Source: Chitinophagaceae bacterium (GTDB lineage Bacteria > Bacteroidota > Bacteroidia > Chitinophagales > Chitinophagaceae). Taken from it: a stretch of DNA of 64,000 nucleotides. Position 1 is the first letter of the stretch. Every line of letters begins with the position of its first letter. The notes beneath the pieces were generated by a model. That model did no database searches, was not told where the DNA came from, and was given only the letters and a program-made list of their open reading frames with translations. Where the stretch lies: positions 310,001 to 374,000 of the forward strand of contig JADKJI010000063.1 in NCBI GenBank assembly GCA_016721085.1, given 5' to 3'. The position numbers were made by a program, and so were the translations under genes. Shown here piece after piece: positions 54,511 through 61,827 of the stretch.

Positions 54511-57500
54511 TTAGAAGGTTACATTGACATTGAAACCGTAACTTCTGGTTGTTGGTGTTTGCAGGTTTGGTTCCCGGCTGTTATTATTATAGATATCCCT
54601 GCCAGAATACTGGTCAACATCAATATCATGAAAACGGGAAGGGAAGAAATATAAAAGGTTACGACCTACCAGAGAGATATCCACCTTACTAATAAAAGAA
54701 GACTTACCGATGATGCTTGCAGGAAGAGAATAAGTGATAACCACTTCCCTCAGCTTGGCATATGTTTTGGCAACTGATGTATTCTCAAAATTGTTGAAAT
54801 AGCTGCTTACGTAGTCTTGGATATACTTAGCTGGTGATGCGTTTGGCTTGAAGGTAAGATCTTTGTAGTTGGTGATCACACCAGTTACAGGATCATACTG
54901 AATAGTTGCGCCATTGGCAATCTGTACACCAGTACCTATATATGTACCAACAAATCCTGGATCCTTATGATGATAGAATTCGTATTCTCTTGCCTCTCCA
55001 ACTTTACCCTGTACAGTTTCGATATTACTTCCACCTTCAATACCTTTTCTCTTAACATAGTCTTGAACTATACCACCCACTTTACCATCAAACTGGAATG
55101 AGAAACTGAATGTTTTGTATGAAAACTTGTTGTAAACAGCCCAGCTCCATTTAACATCTCCATTACCAACATACTGGTTCTTTGGAAGATAAACAGGATA
55201 GCCTGCACTGTTATTGATTACCTGTCCATCTTCTGTTTTAGCAGTCAAACGGGCGAAAAGTTTATCTACCCTGTCCCCTTGCTTGAACTGATAGCTCTCG
55301 AAATTAGAAGGAAGTTCCTTGTAGATTTCTTTGTAAGTAGACCAGTTCACCAATACATCCCATTTCAATCCACCTTGATTTTGGATAGGGCTACCTGTCA
55401 ATGAAATTTCAGCACCAGAAAGCTGCGTCTTGATGGCATTTGTTGTTATACCAGTCAAACCTGTTGTTTGTGAAATTGGCAGATTCACGATACCAGGTCC
55501 TTTGATATTGGTATAGTAAGTAGCACTAAGACCTAAGCGATTTTTTAAGAACCTAACATCCAAACCTAATTCCTTACTTGTAAGTACAGATGATTTCACA
55601 TTTGGGTCAACTCGATTACCTGGTGCATAAGCTCCAGTAAGGTTGTTATAAACTGTTCCAACGCTATAAGCCGGATCAGAAAGGCTATAGGTAGGACCGC
55701 CATAAACAGAAACATAAGGAGTACCATAACCTAATGGATAAGCTGCTGGTCCAATATAGGTAGTAGTACTTGGAGATTTTGCAGTAGCATAGCTAGCCCT
55801 TACTTTCAGGAAGCTGATAGCTCTAGGCAAATCAACATAATCAGAAATAACAGAAGCAAGAGAAACAGATGGATAGAAGAACGTGTTATTATCTTTCAAC
55901 AAACTTGAGTTCTTATCTACACGACCTGTAGTAGTGATTGAAGCGAATTTCATCAAGTCGATATTAAGGGAGTAGTATCCGCTTAATACGATCATATCTG
56001 CATTATAGCTATATGATTTAACTGGATTTAACGAGTTGGAGAAAGTATATAACCCTGGTACGTTCAGATAGTCAGTAGTAGTATAGCTGGAATTATACTT
56101 GAAATTACGGGCATTACCCCCTGCTAAGGCATCGATACCGATGTTCTTTCCAATCTTACCATTATATCTTACTAAAGCTTCAACGTTGTTATCGAATAAT
56201 GAGCGACGGTCTTCACGATAGTCACCTCTGTTACCTTCTCTACCATAAGGGTGAGCAGAATAAGGCATTTTCTCGTTACGCATCACATCATACGTACTGA
56301 TATTTGCCCTTACTACTGCATCCATGTGCGAATTCACTTTATAAGTAAGAGCAGCATTACCATAAACGTCAGTTTTGTAATGACCACGAAGCCACTCATA
56401 ACTCATGAAATAAGGGTTATGATAACGTTGGTACTCTGCAAAAATAGATTGGATACCTTCCTTACCTGGCTGCCAGTAGTTACGCATATCACGTACATCC
56501 CAGTCAGCACCTGTCCAGATAGTCATGCTATAGATAACACTGTTTGGACCATAAACCACATCCGGAATATTAGGAGTAGACTGACGGTTATAGTTCAGGC
56601 TACCTTCAATTTTAACACGGCTGCTCAAATCGTAGCTGGCATTAACATTGAAATTGCCGATACCGAGTTTTGTATTTGGAATAATACCTTTCTGATAGCT
56701 TTGGCTAAGCCCCATACGGATGCTGGCGCGATCAGTATTAGAAGAAAAGCTCAAACTGTTTGTAGTCAATAAACCAGCCTGAATGAAATTCTTCAGATTA
56801 TCCTTACCACGGGCTATATAAGGAGTCCCTTGTCTAACACCAGTTATAGGATCAATAGGACTATCATATTGAGGAATAAGCTGTCCATCAAATTTTGGTC
56901 CGTATACATCATAGTCACCATCATTTATACCACCACCTTTTCCATCACCGAAAGAGTATTGTGAATAGTCACCACCACCATATAGTGCTTGTGTTTTTGG
57001 AAGAGCGATAAAGCCTTTATCCATCTGAACACTGGAGTTGAATTCGATAGTATAACCTTTTGAATTCTTTTTACCCTTCTTTGTAGTGATAAGGATCGCA
57101 CCATTTTGTGCACGGCTACCATATATAGCGGTTGCAGCCAATCCTTTCAATACTGTGTAAGTTTCAATATCATCAGGACTGATATTCCATGTATCTGAAG
57201 TGATAGGCATACCATCCACAACATACAGAGAGATATTGCCACCACGAAGTGATACAGCAGGCGCTGCCAGCATTTCGCGTGAAATAGCAACATCCAATCC
57301 AGCTACCTTTCCTACCAATCCGTTTATTGGATTCGGCTCACGTGCTTTTACAAGGTCTTGCCCTTTTACTTCTTGTACAGAATACCCCAAGCGCTTGGTT
57401 TCCTTCTTTACACCCAAGGCCGTAACCACAACTTCACTCATAGCTCTTGAGTCAACTTCAAGAGAAATTGTATAGAAGGACTCAGATGTAACTGACAGTT

Positions 57501-57756
57501 CCTTTGTAGTTACACCAACGCCACTAAACACTAATACGTCACCATTTTTTGCTGAGATAGCAAATAGGCCTTCTGTAGTAGTTGCAGTACCTGTGTTTGT
57601 TCCTTTAATCATTACACTGATACCGGGAACAGGTGTCTGTTCTTTTGAAGACAATACTTTACCCGAAATAATTTTTTGTGCCAGTGCCAGAAAAGGCAAG
57701 GCAAGAAGGAGCGACACAATGACCATACTCCTCAGATAGCAGTTGAAAGTTCGCAT
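54511..57756 (-). CDS. SusC/RagA-family TonB-linked outer-membrane transporter
   Basis: The 1081-residue protein has a signal peptide (cleavage near FLALAQ), an N-terminal carboxypeptidase-like domain (ISGKVLSSKEQTPVPGISVMIKG, in two pieces), the TonB-box/plug transition SEVVVTALGVKKETKRLGY, the SusC-specific VVDGMPITSDTWNISPDDIETYTVLKG region with AAIYGSRAQNGAILITTKKG, and a large barrel ending RSYGFNVNVTF. It imports a nutrient delivered by the SusD lipoprotein. The pair is followed by a terminator and then the phosphonate-type operon, which hints at but does not prove a shared substrate class. Confidence 0.95.
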   Translation of the reverse strand: MRTFNCYLRSMVIVSLLLALPFLALAQKIISGKVLSSKEQTPVPGISVMIKGTNTGTATTTEGLFAISAKNGDVLVFSGVGVTTKELSVTSESFYTISLEVDSRAMSEVVVTALGVKKETKRLGYSVQEVKGQDLVKAREPNPINGLVGKVAGLDVAISREMLAAPAVSLRGGNISLYVVDGMPITSDTWNISPDDIETYTVLKGLAATAIYGSRAQNGAILITTKKGKKNSKGYTIEFNSSVQMDKGFIALPKTQALYGGGDYSQYSFGDGKGGGINDGDYDVYGPKFDGQLIPQYDSPIDPITGVRQGTPYIARGKDNLKNFIQAGLLTTNSLSFSSNTDRASIRMGLSQSYQKGIIPNTKLGIGNFNVNASYDLSSRVKIEGSLNYNRQSTPNIPDVVYGPNSVIYSMTIWTGADWDVRDMRNYWQPGKEGIQSIFAEYQRYHNPYFMSYEWLRGHYKTDVYGNAALTYKVNSHMDAVVRANISTYDVMRNEKMPYSAHPYGREGNRGDYREDRRSLFDNNVEALVRYNGKIGKNIGIDALAGGNARNFKYNSSYTTTDYLNVPGLYTFSNSLNPVKSYSYNADMIVLSGYYSLNIDLMKFASITTTGRVDKNSSLLKDNNTFFYPSVSLASVISDYVDLPRAISFLKVRASYATAKSPSTTTYIGPAAYPLGYGTPYVSVYGGPTYSLSDPAYSVGTVYNNLTGAYAPGNRVDPNVKSSVLTSKELGLDVRFLKNRLGLSATYYTNIKGPGIVNLPISQTTGLTGITTNAIKTQLSGAEISLTGSPIQNQGGLKWDVLVNWSTYKEIYKELPSNFESYQFKQGDRVDKLFARLTAKTEDGQVINNSAGYPVYLPKNQYVGNGDVKWSWAVYNKFSYKTFSFSFQFDGKVGGIVQDYVKRKGIEGGSNIETVQGKVGEAREYEFYHHKDPGFVGTYIGTGVQIANGATIQYDPVTGVITNYKDLTFKPNASPAKYIQDYVSSYFNNFENTSVAKTYAKLREVVITYSLPASIIGKSSFISKVDISLVGRNLLYFFPSRFHDIDVDQYSGRDIYNNNSREPNLQTPTTRSYGFNVNVTF

Positions 57757-57977
57757 AACAGATGTTTTGATTTGTTTGATAGTGATTATCGGTGCGAAAC
57801 TATCATCATCGTGTTATGGGAGGGTTATGCCAATGTGAATCATAACTTATGGAAATGTTAACGCAATATGTTTACACTTACTGCTAACAATTTATTTACA
57901 CAGAACTCATCAATCGGTAATACAGGAGTAACATTCAAGTAATCTCACATTCGGTTCTTTGCAAAACCTCTGGTTAG

Positions 57978-58815
57978 ATGGAAAAAAGAAATGTAGATGT
58001 TGTAGTTATCTCAGATGTACATCTTGGTACTTATGGATGCAAAGCAAAAGAACTCGTAGCTTATCTAAAAAGCATCACACCTTCCCTTCTCATTCTCAAT
58101 GGCGATATTATTGATGGATGGCAATTCTCCAAACGCTATTTCCCTGCAGCTCATATGGCTGTTATAAAAGAAGTGCTCAATCTAATGATGAAGCAGGGTA
58201 CCAGGGTATTCTATATCACCGGCAATCACGACGAACAGATGAGGAGGTACACAGATTTTCCAATTAGGAAATTTTACCCTCACAGATAAGTTGGTGTTGG
58301 AGATCAACAATAAGATGACCTGGATATTTCATGGTGACGTTTTCGATAATACCACAAGAGGGAGTGCCAAATTTTTGGCAAAGCTGGGAAGCAATGGTTA
58401 TGCTGCTCTGATTCAATTCAACCGACTCATCAATTTCTTCTTGAAAGCAATGGGCAAAGACCGTGTTTCCATTTCAAAAAGGGTAATGGCAGGCGTCAAT
58501 AAAGCCGTTGCCAAGGTAAATGACTTTGAAATGATAGCTGCTGAGCTGGCAATCAAAAAGAAATACGACTATGTCATTTGCGGACATATCCACCAACCAC
58601 AAAACAGGGTAGTTGAAAATGCAGAAGGTAAAGTGACTTATCTGAATAGTGGTGATTGGGTGGAACATCTTACTGCTTTGGAATTCCATCATAATGAATG
58701 GAAGATTTTCACCTATGATGAAAAAGACTTCCTGCATCAAAATATTGAAATGCCCTCAAGGCTAAATGTGATAAGCGATGATATAGACTTTTATATAAAC
58801 TCATTAGCAATTTAA
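57978..58815 (+). pseudogene. LpxH-like metallophosphoesterase with a one-base frameshift
   Basis: The first frame (57978-58289) has the calcineurin-like motifs VISDVHLG, LILNGDIIDGW and YITGNHDEQMRRYTDF. The second frame (from about 58262 to 58815) continues QLGNFTLTDKLVLEINN, then FHGDVFD and VICGHIHQPQ, and ends NSLAI. Removing one base at about 58256-58261 (an extra T) joins them to a ~280-residue protein. The layout fits the UDP-2,3-diacylglucosamine diphosphatase family, but LpxH activity is not assured because Bacteroidota have several such proteins. The next gene begins 2 bp after the stop, so the two are coupled. Confidence 0.85.
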
Positions 58816-58817
58816 CT

Positions 58818-59852
58818 ATGAAAATACTTTATTCAGTTCAGGCAACAGGAAATGGGCATATAAGTCGCGCTATGGAATTGCTGCCATTTCTAAAGAACTA
58901 TGGAAACGTTGATATATTTCTTAGTGGTGCCAATAGTACACTTGCTTTAGATGGAACTGTGAAATACCGAAGCAAAGGGCTCAGTCTTTTTTATACCTGC
59001 TCCGGCACTCTCAGTTATAAGAAAATGTTTAAGAACATCGATCCGTTAAAGATGTTCAAAGAAGTGAGGGATTTGCCTGTAGAAAACTACGATCTTGTAA
59101 TAAATGATTTTGAATGCATTACGGCCATGGCCTGTGCCAGGAAAAAAGTGCCATCAGTTAATTTTGGACATCAGGCGAGTTTCCTTTCCGACAAAACACC
59201 GCGACCAGAAAAAACAAGCAAGATGGGTGAATGGATTCTAAAGAACTATGCAAAAGCGACACAATACATCGGACTTCATTTTCAGTCGTACGACAATTTC
59301 ATCTTCTCCCCTGTCATCAAATCAGAAATTCTAAAAGCGGATGCAAAGGATAAGGGGCACATCACTGTTTATCTTCCTTCTTATTGCGATGAAGTACTGA
59401 AACAACACTTACTACCATTTTCCGATTTCCAGTTTGAAGTATTTTCACATCAGAAAAAAGAAAGATCCAGAGAAGGAAACATTCAATACATACCTGTAAC
59501 CAAAGCCGACTTCAACGAGAGCCTTATCAACTGTCATGGTATAATAACTGGTGGTGGATTTGAAACTCCAGCAGAAGCCATTTATCTGAAGAAAAAATTA
59601 TTGGCAATCCCAATCCAGGGACAATACGAACAGCAATGTAATGGGGCTGCCTTAAAACTATTAGGGGTTCCTGTATTGGATAAACTCGATGACAACTTCC
59701 CGGATCACTTCAATCATTGGATGAATGAAGCAAAAGCCCCTTCAGTAACCTACGATTACTCCACCGAAGCCATCATCAACATCCTTATGTGCCGCTGCAC
59801 CCGAATTGGGCAGCAGTTGGATTTTAATTATCCTAACCTGGTTTTTAATTAA
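58818..59852 (+). CDS. Glycosyltransferase of the GT-B fold (MurG/GT28-like)
   Basis: The 344-residue protein opens with ILYSVQATGNGHISRAMELL, the glycine-rich acceptor-side motif of GT28/MurG-like enzymes. The C-terminal half has CHGIITGGGFETPAEAIYLKKKLLAIPIQGQYEQ in the donor-binding position (short form GGGFETPAEA). It probably transfers a sugar from a nucleotide sugar to a lipid or surface glycan at the membrane. The tight coupling to the LpxH-like phosphoesterase suggests a role in envelope lipid or glycan synthesis. The last ~20 residues are of low conservation. Acceptor and donor are unknown. Confidence 0.82.
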   Translation: MKILYSVQATGNGHISRAMELLPFLKNYGNVDIFLSGANSTLALDGTVKYRSKGLSLFYTCSGTLSYKKMFKNIDPLKMFKEVRDLPVENYDLVINDFECITAMACARKKVPSVNFGHQASFLSDKTPRPEKTSKMGEWILKNYAKATQYIGLHFQSYDNFIFSPVIKSEILKADAKDKGHITVYLPSYCDEVLKQHLLPFSDFQFEVFSHQKKERSREGNIQYIPVTKADFNESLINCHGIITGGGFETPAEAIYLKKKLLAIPIQGQYEQQCNGAALKLLGVPVLDKLDDNFPDHFNHWMNEAKAPSVTYDYSTEAIINILMCRCTRIGQQLDFNYPNLVFN

Positions 59853-59877
59853 GGAAAGTTGTAGGTTTTAATTTTCC

Positions 59878-59934
59878 ACCGCAGAGACGCGGAGACGCAG
59901 TGTGTATTCCTCTGCGTCTCCGCGTCTCTGCGGT
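59878..59934. repeat. gacgcag-type palindromic repeat, copy 1
   Basis: A perfect 23-bp stem (accgcagagacgcggagacg...) surrounds the 11-nt loop tgtgtattcct. The loop is the exact reverse complement of that in the copy at 60178-60234, although the flanking DNA of both copies has the same orientation. Confidence 0.88.
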
Positions 59935-59997
59935 AAAATGCATTCGAAAAAAATATCTTACCGCCTTCCCGGTTATCAACCTTTACACATAAAAAAA

Positions 59998-60020
59998 CCG
60001 CCCAGTAGAAACCAGGCGGG
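59998..60020 (-). terminator. Second minus-strand terminator of the duplicated module
   Basis: On the minus strand ccgcctgg/ctgggcgg with loop TTTCTA is followed by a T7 run. It lies in the copy of the module farther from the lipoprotein gene and would be a back-up terminator. Confidence 0.6.
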
Positions 60021-60177
60021 GACAGTCACATGAGAAAAATGCTCTTTTACATAACCAAAAACGGTAACTAACTAACTCGATTTGTCTATGAGGCAGCAAG
60101 TTGCTGTTTATATGTTACATGAATATTAATGGCTATTACGGAAAGGTTAAGAATAGTTATAAGTTGAAAGTTTTTTA

Positions 60178-60234
60178 ACCGCAGAGACGCGGAGGCGCAG
60201 AGGAATACACATTGCGTCTCCGCGTCTCTGCGGT
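60178..60234. repeat. gacgcag-type palindromic repeat, copy 2 (inverted relative to flanks)
   Basis: Same stem as the copy at 59878-59934 with loop aggaatacaca. Taken as its reverse complement it matches copy 1 at all but two of 57 positions by eye. Confidence 0.88.
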
Positions 60235-60294
60235 GAAATGCATTCGAAAAAATATCTTCCCGCCTTACCGGTTATCCCCTCAACACAAAAAAAA

Positions 60295-60312
60295 CCGCTC
60301 CATACAGAGCGG
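60295..60312 (-). terminator. Intrinsic terminator of the lipoprotein gene
   Basis: The stem ccgctc/gagcgg is followed on the minus strand by a T8 run, 32 bp after the stop at 60344. Confidence 0.75.
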
Positions 60313-60343
60313 CTTTTCAATTCAATAGAACAAGGCTATTATA

Positions 60344-61804
60344 TTAGTTGATTCCGAAACGAGTCCAACCTTTCCACCAAGTTGCTTCAGGACCAGCAGG
60401 AGCAATAGCTCCACGGAATGTAACATTGGTAAAGAAGCCTCCAGCTAATTTAGCATCTGTAAAGCTGGCGCCATTCAATATTTTTTGATTACCATTACTA
60501 CCAGCGAATGGAGTAGGATCTGGAGCGAAGTAGTTAAATGGTTGAATCAGTTTTGCATCAGTATTATTTACAAGAATATCATTACCGTTATACGCTGTAG
60601 TAAACCAGCTTAAAATACTTGCATCAGATGCACCAGTTGGAGCACTTGCACTAACACTATATTTCAAATTGATAGTGTTACCAGCAATTGTAGTGTTCCT
60701 GATACGTAAGGTACTATCGTTGATATTGAGGTCGGTTGGAGTACCTGTGCTTGCATCAATCAGGATTGCTTGTGGCCATCCCATAAAGATTGAATTGTAA
60801 ATAGAAAGAGCAGAGTTACGACGGATCTGTGCACCGGCACGATACAATGTATTACCAGCATTTGCTAATGTAGCACGTGGACCGATTGCAGTGATGTTAC
60901 TGAAGATAGCTCCTGTTTTTGGAGTAGCTGTAGTACCACTTGCATTGTTATCGCTTTCAAAAGCTTCTGAGGTAGAGATATCCGCAATCAATGAATCGCG
61001 CAATACCAGACCGAACTGAACCCTACCGCTATAGCCGTTATCTGTATCGAAGTCATCATCCTGAGTTTTGTAAGCAATAAGGTATTTACAGTTTACAGTA
61101 CCACCAAACCACTCATAAGCATCATCCTTTGCATAGATAGTCTGGATATGGTCAATAGTAGTACCGCTTCCAACAGCAGCCATTGTCAAACTATTGATTT
61201 CCTTATCGGGTTGGAAGGCATAACCTGCATATTCAATACGAATATAGCTTAATGTACCAGAGTTATCATTATCAACAGGAGCTGGTGCCACTGCATCTCC
61301 AGAACCTGCTAAACCATCACCATTTGCATTATCGATTCCACCTTCAACCTGGTATAATCCATTAGTACCATTGAAGCTGGTATTGATTGAAGCTTTACCG
61401 CAGATTACGATACCACCCCAGTCACCAGATGCTGGATTGGGAGCAGCAGATGTAAATACGATTGGCTCAACGGCAGATCCTACTGCATTGATCTTAGAAC
61501 CACGTGTGATGATAAGGGCAGCTACATCACTTCCACTGAAAGAACCTTTGATTACTGTTCCAGCTTCGATAGTCAGAGTATGATTACCTACTATATATAC
61601 TAATCCTTTCAGGATATAGGTGTTGGCTTTACGTAAAGTGGTATCAGCATTGATACGACCAGACAAAGTGATGGTTTGACCAGAGGTCCCTGTACCCGGC
61701 TGGGTAACTATGATCACTTCTTTTTCACCGTCCATTTCAATTTTACGGCAACCTGTTACGGCGATCGCTGCAAGGGCGGCTACATAGAGAACGTACTTTT
61801 TCAT
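60344..61804 (-). CDS. Outer-membrane or surface lipoprotein, right-handed beta-helix-like
   Basis: The 486-residue protein has a lipobox with Cys19 (LAAIAVTGCRKIEM). After a flexible segment it reads LSGRINADTTLRKANTYILKG, LTIEAGTVIKG, ALIITRGSKINAVGSAVEPIVFTSA and GDWGGIVICGKASIN, a repetitive beta pattern typical of parallel beta-helices. Asp/Asn-rich stretches (DNANGDGLAGSGD, DNDNSGTLSY) may bind calcium. It follows the TonB receptor gene by 23 bp and is likely its surface partner, in a position comparable to SusD, but it is not SusD-like. Similar pairs are common in Bacteroidota; the ligand is unknown. Confidence 0.8.
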   Translation of the reverse strand: MKKYVLYVAALAAIAVTGCRKIEMDGEKEVIIVTQPGTGTSGQTITLSGRINADTTLRKANTYILKGLVYIVGNHTLTIEAGTVIKGSFSGSDVAALIITRGSKINAVGSAVEPIVFTSAAPNPASGDWGGIVICGKASINTSFNGTNGLYQVEGGIDNANGDGLAGSGDAVAPAPVDNDNSGTLSYIRIEYAGYAFQPDKEINSLTMAAVGSGTTIDHIQTIYAKDDAYEWFGGTVNCKYLIAYKTQDDDFDTDNGYSGRVQFGLVLRDSLIADISTSEAFESDNNASGTTATPKTGAIFSNITAIGPRATLANAGNTLYRAGAQIRRNSALSIYNSIFMGWPQAILIDASTGTPTDLNINDSTLRIRNTTIAGNTINLKYSVSASAPTGASDASILSWFTTAYNGNDILVNNTDAKLIQPFNYFAPDPTPFAGSNGNQKILNGASFTDAKLAGGFFTNVTFRGAIAPAGPEATWWKGWTRFGIN

Positions 61805-61827
61805 TTCTGTATTTTTTATAAAAGTGT

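Larger units (their letters stand above)
59853..60343. other. Convergent intergenic region with a duplicated palindrome-terminator module
   Basis: The region between the glycosyltransferase and the lipoprotein gene contains two copies of a ~140 bp module (59878-60020 and 60178-60312). Each has a gacgcag palindrome, then atgcattcgaaaaaa...tatctt, then a minus-strand terminator. No gene lies here. Confidence 0.8.

Noticed and set aside
56251..56772. 173-codon plus-strand open frame
   Set aside because: Antisense to susC; no family features.
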